DNA of 64,000 nucleotides. Origin: JADHOX01 sp038120515. GTDB taxonomy: Bacteria > Pseudomonadota > Alphaproteobacteria > Rickettsiales > JABIRX01. Below, piece after piece: positions 1 through 7,594 of this stretch (positions are counted from its first letter, which is position 1; every line of letters begins with the position of its first letter). The notes under the pieces were generated by a model. The model made no database searches. It had not been told where the DNA came from and saw only the letters and a list, made by a program, of their open reading frames with translations. Where the stretch lies: positions 1 to 64,000 of the forward strand of contig JAYOLW010000005.1 of the NCBI GenBank assembly GCA_038120515.1, written 5' to 3'. The translations under genes and the position numbers were made by a program.

Positions 1-21
1 ACCTCCACTTTCATTGCATAA

Positions 22-48
22 AAAAAGCCCCTCTAATGGGGGCTTTTT
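22..48. terminator. Bidirectional rho-independent terminator
   Basis: A 10-bp perfect stem (AAAAAGCCCC at 22-31 with GGGGCTTTTT at 39-48) has a 7-base loop. The A-rich left arm and T-rich right arm let it terminate transcription from either side. On the minus strand it lies just downstream of the tRNA-Ser gene; on the plus strand it would end whatever lies upstream of the window. Confidence 0.8.
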
Positions 49-57
49 ATTATTTAA

Positions 58-150
58 TGGTGGAGGAGAAGGGATTCGAACCCTCGATACGGGGTAAACC
101 CGTATAACGGTTTAGCAAACCGTCGCCTTCAGCCGCTCGGCCACCCCTCC
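58..150 (-). tRNA. tRNA-Ser (anticodon GCU)
   Basis: Read on the minus strand this is a class II tRNA with a 7-bp acceptor stem (GGAGGGG with CTCCTCC, one G-U), a D arm containing GGCCGAGCGG, an anticodon loop TTTGCTAAA giving anticodon GCU, a long variable arm with a GC-rich stem (ACGGG/CCCGT), and a T arm with GTTCGAATC. The CCA end is encoded at 58-60. It reads AGC and AGU serine codons. The bidirectional terminator at 22-48 follows it. Confidence 0.95.
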
Positions 151-278
151 ATCATAAAAATTTTATAGGTTCTTCTTTATATATAGATGTTTTTTAGTTG
201 CAACTGCTTCATTTAATAGCTTATAAAAGATTGCTGTTTTGAGCTTTTTTGCTAAATTCAAATAATTATTCAAAACAT

Positions 279-1265
279 ATGGAATTACTTAAACATATAA
301 CTACAATTTTAGATCAATACACTCAAGATAAACAACTAAAAAATATCCTAGTTGCTGTGTCAGGTGGTGTGGATTCATTAGCCCTTACTTTCCTTACCAA
401 CGAATATGCTAAAAATCACAATATTAAACTTCACACCCTAACAATTGATCATAAATTAAGACCAGAATCGACAATTGAAGCTAAAGAATTAAATGAATTA
501 TTAACAAATCATAATATTAATCATAGCATCCTAACATGGCATCACCAAGAAGCAGTTAACTCAAACATTGAAGCCAAAGCACGAAATGCCAGATATGAAT
601 TAATTGCCAATTTTGCCAAACAAAACAATATAGGTTTAACACTTGTTGGTCACCATTTTGACGATCAAATTGAAAATTTTTTTATAAGACTTGAAAGAGG
701 CAGCGGAATCGACGGTCTTGGCCTAATGGATACAGTATTTGTAAGAAATAATACCAAATTTTTAAGGCCTCTAATAAATATCCCAAAAAACCAATTGCAA
801 CAATATCTAGCATCACGTGAAATTAAATGGTTTGAAGACTCATCTAATCAAAATGAAAATTTCAAAAGGAATAAAATACGAAATCTAATCGAAAAACTAG
901 ACGATAAAGAACTAATCAAAAAACGTATTTACCAAACAAGCAAACATTTTAGCAGAGCAAAATCATATTTAAACATTCAAACTGAAGCAACCTTTGAAGA
1001 ACTAGTTTACTTCAATGATAAAAAAGCCGAAATAAACATAAACGCTTTCAAAAAGCTTCATGAGGAAATTGCCTTTAGACTAATGATTAAACTGTTTAAC
1101 GAAATTGGTGATAAGATCTATAAACCTAGATTTGAAAAACTAGAAAACTTATATGAAAAAATTATAAATGATCAAATTAACAAAAGTACAACTTTCGCCA
1201 ATTGTTTAATTGAAATAACACAAGATAAAATAGTGCTATCAAAGGAAATAACGAGAAAGAAATAA
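279..1265 (+). CDS. tilS: tRNA(Ile)-lysidine synthetase TilS
   Basis: TilS uses ATP to attach lysine to C34 of the CAU-anticodon tRNA-Ile, so that it reads AUA rather than AUG. The N-terminal PP-loop motif SGGVDS is at residues 28-33, followed by the family blocks TIDHKLRPES, HHFDDQIENFFIRLERGSGIDG and a downstream RPLINIPKNQL segment. The protein is about 328 residues, short for the family, because only a reduced C-terminal region is present. The ATG at 279 is preferred because it puts the PP-loop where TilS proteins usually have it; a TTG at 249 would add ten residues and has only GAG upstream as a possible ribosome site. Its stop abuts the convergent small gene on the other strand. Confidence 0.93.
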   Translation: MELLKHITTILDQYTQDKQLKNILVAVSGGVDSLALTFLTNEYAKNHNIKLHTLTIDHKLRPESTIEAKELNELLTNHNINHSILTWHHQEAVNSNIEAKARNARYELIANFAKQNNIGLTLVGHHFDDQIENFFIRLERGSGIDGLGLMDTVFVRNNTKFLRPLINIPKNQLQQYLASREIKWFEDSSNQNENFKRNKIRNLIEKLDDKELIKKRIYQTSKHFSRAKSYLNIQTEATFEELVYFNDKKAEININAFKKLHEEIAFRLMIKLFNEIGDKIYKPRFEKLENLYEKIINDQINKSTTFANCLIEITQDKIVLSKEITRKK

Positions 1266-1472
1266 TTAAATTCTATTTTTCTTTAATCTAGCTAGGCCAT
1301 ATCGAATCATATATGTGCTCTCAAGATCATCCAACAACAGATGAATGTTCTTCATCTCTTTTAACAACATACCTAAATTATCAGGACTATCTTGATCTCT
1401 AAAACAATTAGTCTTGTTATTTAGATCTTCAATTTTTAAAGACATTTTTTTTAAATCTTCTAACACACCCAT
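1266..1472 (-). CDS. Small hypothetical protein, predicted helical
   Basis: The 68-residue reading frame fills the gap between tilS and the LysR gene, and its stop codon directly abuts the tilS stop. The protein is rich in Leu, Lys, Glu and Asp, with hydrophobic residues spaced as in a coiled coil (for example LLKEMKNIHLLLDDLE). It has no signal peptide, membrane segment or recognised motif. The clean fit into the gap and the ATG start favour a real gene, but there is no Shine-Dalgarno sequence and I recognise no family. Confidence 0.5.
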   Translation of the reverse strand: MGVLEDLKKMSLKIEDLNNKTNCFRDQDSPDNLGMLLKEMKNIHLLLDDLESTYMIRYGLARLKKNRI

Positions 1473-1576
1473 TTTTTTAATAAAACAAATTTTCTAGTCA
1501 TCCTAGCATCAAAAAAATATATTGAAAATAAGAAATAGTAAAATATTCTTATCACATCATAAGGGGAACTGATTAT

Positions 1577-2503
1577 ATGAATGACAACCAAGGATTCTAT
1601 TATAAAAAAAACAGACTTCAGCAATTAAAGTGTTTTTATTATACTGCATTATTAGGTCAACCTACCAAAGCAGCTGAAACCATTGGCATTACTCAATCTG
1701 CTGTTTCGATGCAGATAAAATCATTAGAATATGATCTTAATAACCAGCTTTTCACACGTCACAAAAAAAAATTAACTTTAACAAAAGAAGGTAATGATCT
1801 TTACAAGATAATCACACCACATCTACAAGCCATTGAAAATATTATTGATTTATTCAACAACAATCAAGAAGAGCAAAAAAATAATTTAATCAGAATTGCT
1901 GCCAACCATGTTAGCATTTCGTACATTCTACCAAACACAATTAAACAAACACAGGAGTTCAATAAAAAAATAAAATTTAATATACAAAATATTAACAAAA
2001 CAGAAGGCTTTGAACAATTGCTTAAAAACGAAGTCGATATGCTGTTATACCCATATCAAAAACATGAGATACCATTAGAGTGTGAATTTTACCCTGTGAA
2101 AACATTTCAACCAATTCTTCTAGTAAGAAAAGATGACCCCATTGCAACCAACTCTGATCTCAAATTATCTGACATTAGTAATCAAAACCTTGTAAGAATT
2201 GATCCTAATTTAATTACCTTACCAGGTTTTGAAGATGTTATAAAAAACAATAATCTTAGCACTAATATTGAATTTAAAAATGGTGATTGGGAAATTCTAA
2301 AAAAATTCGTACAAGCAAAAATAGGAGTTGCAATAATATCAAACATTTGTATTGAAAGCCACGATCATTTAATTGGAATTCCGTTAACTCATTATTTTCC
2401 AGAAATGACGTACGGAATCCTAACGAAAAAAGGTAGCAAATTTACAGAAAGCCAAAATTATTTTATTGATAAATTAAAGGATTGTTATGAGAAGAGCGAT
2501 TAA
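1577..2503 (+). CDS. LysR-family transcriptional regulator
   Basis: The N-terminal winged helix-turn-helix (about residues 17-76) shows the LysR pattern: AAETIGITQSAVSMQIKSLE followed by LFTRHKKKLTLTKEG. The rest is the periplasmic-binding-protein-like effector domain, here most like the CysB/Cbl/MetR side of the family by general layout only. A strong ribosome site AAGGGGA (1561-1567) precedes the ATG. Its 3' end overlaps the next gene by 17 bases in a different frame, so the two are probably cotranscribed and may be translationally coupled. The effector is unknown. Confidence 0.9.
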   Translation: MNDNQGFYYKKNRLQQLKCFYYTALLGQPTKAAETIGITQSAVSMQIKSLEYDLNNQLFTRHKKKLTLTKEGNDLYKIITPHLQAIENIIDLFNNNQEEQKNNLIRIAANHVSISYILPNTIKQTQEFNKKIKFNIQNINKTEGFEQLLKNEVDMLLYPYQKHEIPLECEFYPVKTFQPILLVRKDDPIATNSDLKLSDISNQNLVRIDPNLITLPGFEDVIKNNNLSTNIEFKNGDWEILKKFVQAKIGVAIISNICIESHDHLIGIPLTHYFPEMTYGILTKKGSKFTESQNYFIDKLKDCYEKSD

Positions 2504-3683
2504 TATATTTACATCTGAGCAATTTCAACAAGCAGCGTTAAAGGTCACAAACAATTTAACTGGCCTGAATATATCAAGTTCTCAACTTGTATCCAAAACT
2601 CCAGCATTTGCCTACAATCAAATAAGGCAAGCAAGTACGTTTACTAATTGCACTAGACAAATATCTACAGAAGGTAAGGATAGGGTTGTTACCATTAACG
2701 GATTGAAAATTCCACAAACCCTTCCTGAAATTTTATCAACATTCGAATTTCAACCTGATAAGAATGAAGATTTAAACTATGGTGACACAGCTGTATTTCG
2801 ATATGAACCATCAGACCTATATAGCTTAACAACAGACAAACCACAAATTGCTGTAATATGTGAGAAAGATGTAACTCTGTTTTACGGACAATTTGGAACT
2901 AATCCAAATTTAAACAAGCCAAAACCATCTGATATTCTTGCAGATAAACTAATCATTCCCAAAGGCTATAACATAATAGATATCTCTCCAATGGTGCCAT
3001 TTCAAATAGTGGGAGAAGGTTATCAGGTCAAAAAATTATTAAGGCCTAAGGACTATGGTGAATTTAAAGAAGTTTTATCGGCTAAAGAGTCAGTTAGATC
3101 TGTTGAAGTTGATAAAATATTAGATCTTTCATACAAAAATGCAGAGGTCGTAGCTGCTACATTATCAGGGTTAATATTTGCGCACCCAAAGCAAGGTACT
3201 TTTGGTCCTGAAGCAACTGGGCCTATTGTCCCACCATCAAGATACTCGGAACAAAGCTTAACTCTTATGAGATTCCATGACAGTAAAAGTAATACTCAAA
3301 GCTCCTCCCCTTGTCATTTTCATTTGTCAAAGCGAATGCTCATAATAATCACAACTAATGAGCCAGCATCGGCAACATTCTACACTTCTGGAATAGCTGA
3401 AGAAATTGATGAACAATCTCCAAAAATATCATTCGATTTTGAGAAAAACAGTATATATTCATTAACATTTCCAACAGGAACTCATCACCAATTTCATGGA
3501 TATTTATTTGCGGGCTCATTTCATGCATATGACTCACCGAATGTTATGAAATCACTATCGGAAATGTTTAGTCTTAAATCTGCTTTAGGTAACAACTTAT
3601 TGTCTATTAATACTGTTGACAGCACCTTTGCCGCTTCGTATTTAGCTTCACAAGACCAAGAACGCAATAGTTATGAGCGGTAA
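2487..3683 (+). CDS. Hypothetical protein with cupin-like C-terminal half
   Basis: This 398-residue protein is of unrecognised family. The C-terminal half carries two blocks that look like cupin metal-binding motifs: H277-F-H279 in the first, and P329-T-G331 followed by H333/H334 in the second (compare the cupin pattern PxGxxH). The first 60 residues are Ser/Thr/Gln-rich and may be disordered. I see no signal peptide. The start overlaps the end of the LysR gene by 17 bases, so this is probably the regulator's partner gene. A sensor or enzyme with a beta-barrel fold is an inference; no substrate can be named. Confidence 0.7.
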   Translation: MRRAINIFTSEQFQQAALKVTNNLTGLNISSSQLVSKTPAFAYNQIRQASTFTNCTRQISTEGKDRVVTINGLKIPQTLPEILSTFEFQPDKNEDLNYGDTAVFRYEPSDLYSLTTDKPQIAVICEKDVTLFYGQFGTNPNLNKPKPSDILADKLIIPKGYNIIDISPMVPFQIVGEGYQVKKLLRPKDYGEFKEVLSAKESVRSVEVDKILDLSYKNAEVVAATLSGLIFAHPKQGTFGPEATGPIVPPSRYSEQSLTLMRFHDSKSNTQSSSPCHFHLSKRMLIIITTNEPASATFYTSGIAEEIDEQSPKISFDFEKNSIYSLTFPTGTHHQFHGYLFAGSFHAYDSPNVMKSLSEMFSLKSALGNNLLSINTVDSTFAASYLASQDQERNSYER

Positions 3684-3779
3684 TAGTTAAAAACTACATT
3701 GGAAAGATCTAAATCTAAATATTTATTTGCAAGAATATAGATCCAAAAACAAAGTCATTGAGTCATTAAAACGTTAATG

Positions 3780-3846
3780 CTAGGCAAAAATGCTCTCAAA
3801 AATTTTCATTTTTTTATGTGTGAAGCTAGCAGACACTATAATTCTT
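3780..3846 (-). pseudogene. Detached 3' end of hflX (remnant)
   Basis: On the minus strand this stretch encodes the last ~20 residues of HflX in the same frame (IIVSASFTHKKMKIFESI), then FA and a TAG stop at 3780-3782. The intact hflX ends instead with ESISSAKT and TGA. Homology stops abruptly at 3846, which has no upstream coding continuation. It looks like the original gene terminus, displaced when the 2.3-kb module between the two copies arrived, or like a partial duplication. Confidence 0.6.
3788..3846. repeat. 59-bp direct repeat, left copy
   Basis: It matches 6115-6173 at 57 of 59 positions (mismatches at 3795 and 3819). The right copy lies inside the hflX coding sequence, so this copy is a fragment of that gene. 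The pair flanks the HExxH protein and outer-membrane protein genes. Confidence 0.85.
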
Positions 3847-3877
3847 AATGAATTGAAATGTCATTAATAATTGAGTT

Positions 3878-5149
3878 TTATAATTCCATGCCACGATATT
3901 CATTACGCTCAGCGATTCTTTTGCTTGCATACGAGCTATCTTGTTCTTCTCCAAATCCTAGAGGGCATAATTTATCTAAAGTTTTTTCAGGAAAGTATTG
4001 TTTGAGAGCAGCATGAGTTTCTACAATACTTTCTAGTGGTGGTAGGTTACTAATAGTATTTTCTCTTGTTGTTTTCAAACGAAAGATCATTTTAATGAAT
4101 GTGTAAACGTCTTTTTCTGTTTGAGTTGCTTCACGATATTCATCAGTATGTTTGTCAAAAACATATCTTAACTCTTCCGCCATCATAGGTTTTTTGCCGC
4201 GATCCTTTGTAATACCAACTATGATTTTTGTATTTCCTATCTCACTTGAGAAGGTATCAGACTCTTTATCATATCCAGCTGCCTTTTGGACAGTATTTAC
4301 ATAATCATAATATGTAGCAGTTAATTTCTCGCCTTGATATTCTCTAGCAAGCTTTTCTATCTTTCGTTTTGCTCCTTTATTTTTAGTATCGAAATATTTT
4401 AATGCTAGGCTACTAATTTTATAAATATTATCAACACACAGATCTAAAAGTTCTGGATTGTATGTAATTCCTATAATACTCTCTTTTGCATGTCCACATT
4501 CGTGAATTATTAGCCCTGCTGCATCAAGACCATCAAAAATATTAAGTAGCAATAATTTCCCCCTCCCACCTGTATCTTTGATGGTAAAATAGAACCCGCG
4601 AAATGGCCCACCAATGTGTTTGTTATAATGCCTTATCAATTCTTTAGCATATTGGCGATCTAATAATATTATTTGGGTATTCCGTACGCAGAAATCAATT
4701 AGTTCTGCAGTTTTTGGCCCACGATTAGCGGCAATTCTTAATGAATTCTCAATATTAACCATAAATCGTGATAACCTCTGTTGATTTATCTTTTGATCAT
4801 ATTGGTATTTCTCATCAAACTCAAACTTACGTTGAGTTGACCTCAAAGATACTTCTACATCATGATTAACTGCTTGAATTACATTATCTTTAGATGGTGA
4901 TATTTGTTTTATATTTTCTGCTGATGCTGTTGGCAGAGAGAGTGTAGGAAGATTTTGCCATATCATATATAGGATATTACCAATTGCATAACCAATATTG
5001 TCCCTGCTTTTGATTACATCTCTAACATTATCAACTGGTGAGCTAATATTAGCTGGTGCTGAAAGGTTGGGGTCGAAAGCACCTATTGCTAAAGGGCTGT
5101 TTAATGTTGTGTGGATGCTGCTATTAAAACAGGTAACATTTGATCTCAT
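3878..5149 (-). CDS. Putative zinc metallopeptidase-like protein (HECGH motif)
   Basis: This 423-residue protein has no family I recognise. Residues 216-220 are HECGH in the context LIIHECGHAKES, which fits the HExxH zinc-binding helix of zincin metallopeptidases with a preceding hydrophobic strand. A third ligand is not certain; E in ESIVETHAAL near residue 370 is a candidate. The N-terminal ~90 residues are Ser/Pro/Asn-rich without a convincing signal peptide, which would suit a cytosolic or type I/IV-secreted protein. It lies inside the repeat-flanked module next to an outer-membrane protein gene. The peptidase role is inferred from one motif only. Confidence 0.7.
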   Translation of the reverse strand: MRSNVTCFNSSIHTTLNSPLAIGAFDPNLSAPANISSPVDNVRDVIKSRDNIGYAIGNILYMIWQNLPTLSLPTASAENIKQISPSKDNVIQAVNHDVEVSLRSTQRKFEFDEKYQYDQKINQQRLSRFMVNIENSLRIAANRGPKTAELIDFCVRNTQIILLDRQYAKELIRHYNKHIGGPFRGFYFTIKDTGGRGKLLLLNIFDGLDAAGLIIHECGHAKESIIGITYNPELLDLCVDNIYKISSLALKYFDTKNKGAKRKIEKLAREYQGEKLTATYYDYVNTVQKAAGYDKESDTFSSEIGNTKIIVGITKDRGKKPMMAEELRYVFDKHTDEYREATQTEKDVYTFIKMIFRLKTTRENTISNLPPLESIVETHAALKQYFPEKTLDKLCPLGFGEEQDSSYASKRIAERNEYRGMEL

Positions 5150-5414
5150 ATTCTCAAATTGTGTAGGTAAAAATTGAGTTGTTTATATACCACAATTCCT
5201 TAAAACTCAATAAAAAACATCATCCTTCGGTATTGTGACTAAAAAAACAAAACTTCGTTGGATGAAGGAGTATGAGATAGGAGCCTAAAGTCAGAAGAAG
5301 AATTTTATAGAAGAAAGTGCATGATCATGTATTGTCCAGATCAAATGGAGAATGGTTATATAGAATTGAAAAAGATGTTAAAAAGTCAATGCTACTATGA
5401 TCAAATATAAGATT

Positions 5415-6008
5415 TTAAAATTTATAAGTTAAGCCAAGCTTTAATGTAACAATGCTAGTATCCACGGTTGTATTGTCTGGAGTATCCAAATCTACATTAG
5501 TAAAATTTGCTTCTAGATTGAGGCTTAATAAATTAATTATTGGTGGGGTAAGGTTCATTCCAACTCCAGCAATATAACCTTGAGCGGTACCACCTTTATG
5601 CTGATTGCTGCCTTGCCAATTAATGTCATAATCAATAAAGTTAATTCCTGCTGTTATATAGGAATCAATAATACCAAGTACGCTCATGCCAGCATTAACT
5701 TTACCACCAAATTGGTAGTTTAGATCAATAGTATTATTTGGCGTTGTGGTTTCATATGAATCTAAGCCTATATAATCAGCGTAGATTTCAGGTGCTATAA
5801 ATAAACCTAATAATGAAATATTATATCCAGCCCTAACTCCGCCAGATCTAATCTCTTCTGACTCTATATCTCCGTTGGTTATATTACGATCTGCACTAGC
5901 ATAATATTGGTTAATATTGACACCAATGTAAGGTCCAAAGTCGGCGGCATTACTAGAGTTAGTAAAAAAGACTATTAGAGTCATAGATATTCCAAGAAAT
6001 TTTTTCAT
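5415..6008 (-). CDS. Outer-membrane beta-barrel protein
   Basis: A signal peptide (MKKFLGISMTLIVFFTNSSNA, cleaved after about residue 21) precedes a ~175-residue barrel with alternating strands and a terminal aromatic (GLTYKF), the usual Bam-recognition ending. Length and layout fit the small 8-stranded OmpA/OmpW-like barrels (OMP_b-brl) common as surface proteins in Rickettsiales. The ATG at 6008 is preferred over the GTG one codon earlier. It lies within the repeat-flanked module, between hflX and the HExxH protein gene; all three are on the same strand. Confidence 0.82.
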   Translation of the reverse strand: MKKFLGISMTLIVFFTNSSNAADFGPYIGVNINQYYASADRNITNGDIESEEIRSGGVRAGYNISLLGLFIAPEIYADYIGLDSYETTTPNNTIDLNYQFGGKVNAGMSVLGIIDSYITAGINFIDYDINWQGSNQHKGGTAQGYIAGVGMNLTPPIINLLSLNLEANFTNVDLDTPDNTTVDTSIVTLKLGLTYKF

Positions 6009-6097
6009 CACAATTTAAATAAATTATTACTATATTGTTTTATAGGTATCTTGGATTATTGGGCAAGGGAAATAAATAAGTTTTTGGATTGAGGTAA

Positions 6098-7396
6098 TCA
6101 CGTCTTTGCCGAAGAAATGCTTTCAAAAATTTTCATTTTTTTATGAGTGAAGCTAGCAGACACTATAATTCTTTCGCCTTTGTTTTTTACTTTAACATTT
6201 TTGCCATTTTGATAAATCCAGGCAAGTTTTTCGCCTTCAGATACATGCAGGTCAAGTTTTATGGTTACATCTTGTGCGTCGAAGAAATCATCTATTTTGT
6301 TTAACAAGCTTTTGACATTAAGGCCTGTTTTTGCAGAAATTTTTACTATGTTATCTTTGTTTGAATTATCTAATTTTTTCTCATTGTCTGTTGTTAATAA
6401 ATCAATTTTATTATGAACTTCATATAGGTTATATTCAGTATTATGATCATCATACAAATCTTCCAGTACTTTTAAAACATCAAGCTTTTGAATGTCGCTA
6501 TCAGGGGCGTTAATATCTCTTATATGTAAAATTAGATCTGCATCAACTACTTCTTCTAATGTGGCCCTAAATGAAGCGATTAGTTCGGTAGGAAGTTTAG
6601 AGATAAAGCCCACAGTGTCAGAAAGTATAATTTTACGTTTTGACGGTAAAATAACTTCTCGCATTGTTGGATCTAATGTTGCAAACAAGGCGTCTTCAGC
6701 ATAAATATCAGCGCCGGTTAACGTATTAAACAAGGTTGATTTGCCGGCATTTGTATAACCAATTAAAGCAACAATAGGGTAAGGGATCTTAGCTCTTGTG
6801 CTTCTATGTAACCCGCGAGTTTTCTTAACAGCTTCAAGTTGGCGTTTAATTTTAACGATGTCATCACTTATTACTCTTCGGTCTGACTCAATTTGTCTTT
6901 CACCAGGGCCGCCCATAAAGCCTTTGCCGCCTCGCTGACGTTCTAAATGTGTCCAACTTCTAACCAAGCGGGACTTTTGATAAGTGAGATGTGCAAGCTG
7001 AACCTGGAGCATCCCTTCCCTTGTGGCTGCACGCTCACCAAATATTTCTAAAATTAAAGCAGTTCTATCAATAACTTTGCATGCTAGGATTTTTTCCAAG
7101 TTACGTTGTTGGATAGGGCTGAGTGATGCATCAATAACGACAACCTCAATCTTATTGTCTTTTATAAATTCTTTATATTCATGACTTTTTCCGGTGCCAA
7201 TATATATTGATGGATTAATTTTGCGTAATTTGATAAATTCCGATTTAACTACATCAAGTGCAATGGCTTTTGCAAGACTACAGATTTCCTCAAGATTATC
7301 TTCAGGTGAGCGCAAATCATTACTATCCAATATATGCGGATATATAACGATAGATTTTACATTCGAATTGTTTGTTTGTAGTATTTCAGATGTCAT
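6098..7396 (-). CDS. hflX: GTPase HflX
   Basis: HflX is a ribosome-associated GTPase that splits stalled or stressed 70S ribosomes. The N-terminal HflX domain contains the family's glycine-rich segment (RQRGGKGFMGGPGERQIESDRR, about residues 153-174). The G domain shows G1 GYTNAGKST at 213-221, G3 DTVGF, and G4 NKIDL. At 432 residues it is full length. Its last ~20 codons are duplicated 2.3 kb downstream at 3788-3846, and the C-terminus here (ESISSAKT) differs from the copy (ESIFA), so this end may have been replaced. The upstream gap faces putA divergently. Confidence 0.95.
   Translation of the reverse strand: MTSEILQTNNSNVKSIVIYPHILDSNDLRSPEDNLEEICSLAKAIALDVVKSEFIKLRKINPSIYIGTGKSHEYKEFIKDNKIEVVVIDASLSPIQQRNLEKILACKVIDRTALILEIFGERAATREGMLQVQLAHLTYQKSRLVRSWTHLERQRGGKGFMGGPGERQIESDRRVISDDIVKIKRQLEAVKKTRGLHRSTRAKIPYPIVALIGYTNAGKSTLFNTLTGADIYAEDALFATLDPTMREVILPSKRKIILSDTVGFISKLPTELIASFRATLEEVVDADLILHIRDINAPDSDIQKLDVLKVLEDLYDDHNTEYNLYEVHNKIDLLTTDNEKKLDNSNKDNIVKISAKTGLNVKSLLNKIDDFFDAQDVTIKLDLHVSEGEKLAWIYQNGKNVKVKNKGERIIVSASFTHKKMKIFESISSAKT
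6115..6173. repeat. 59-bp direct repeat, right copy (within hflX)
   Basis: Right-hand member of the pair with 3788-3846, covering codons for the HflX C-terminus. It starts 17 bases upstream of the gene's stop codon in genome coordinates, so it is the coding copy. Confidence 0.85.
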
Positions 7397-7594
7397 TTGG
7401 GAGGATTTTAACTAACGTAAATCAAAGTTGCAAGCTCTGACATAAAGAAAAGTCAACTGTACATTACTGGATTTAAAACATGTTATCGTAACTACATTTT
7501 TAATAGCAGTAAACAATGATTGTTACAAAACATAAGACATTTAATTCTTGCCAATTTAAATTTCTTTTTGCGACAATAAAATTTTACATAGCAA

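Larger units (their letters stand above)
3788..6173. mobile_element. Possible integrated module at the hflX 3' end
   Basis: The layout resembles an element integrated at the 3' end of a gene. The flanking 59-bp repeats (3788-3846 and 6115-6173) both encode the HflX C-terminus, one copy restoring a full gene and the other left as a displaced tail. The cargo is an HExxH-containing protein and an outer-membrane barrel, both on the minus strand like hflX. No integrase, transposase or terminal inverted repeat is visible, so autonomous mobility is not supported; homologous recombination of a duplicated end is an alternative. Confidence 0.35.
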
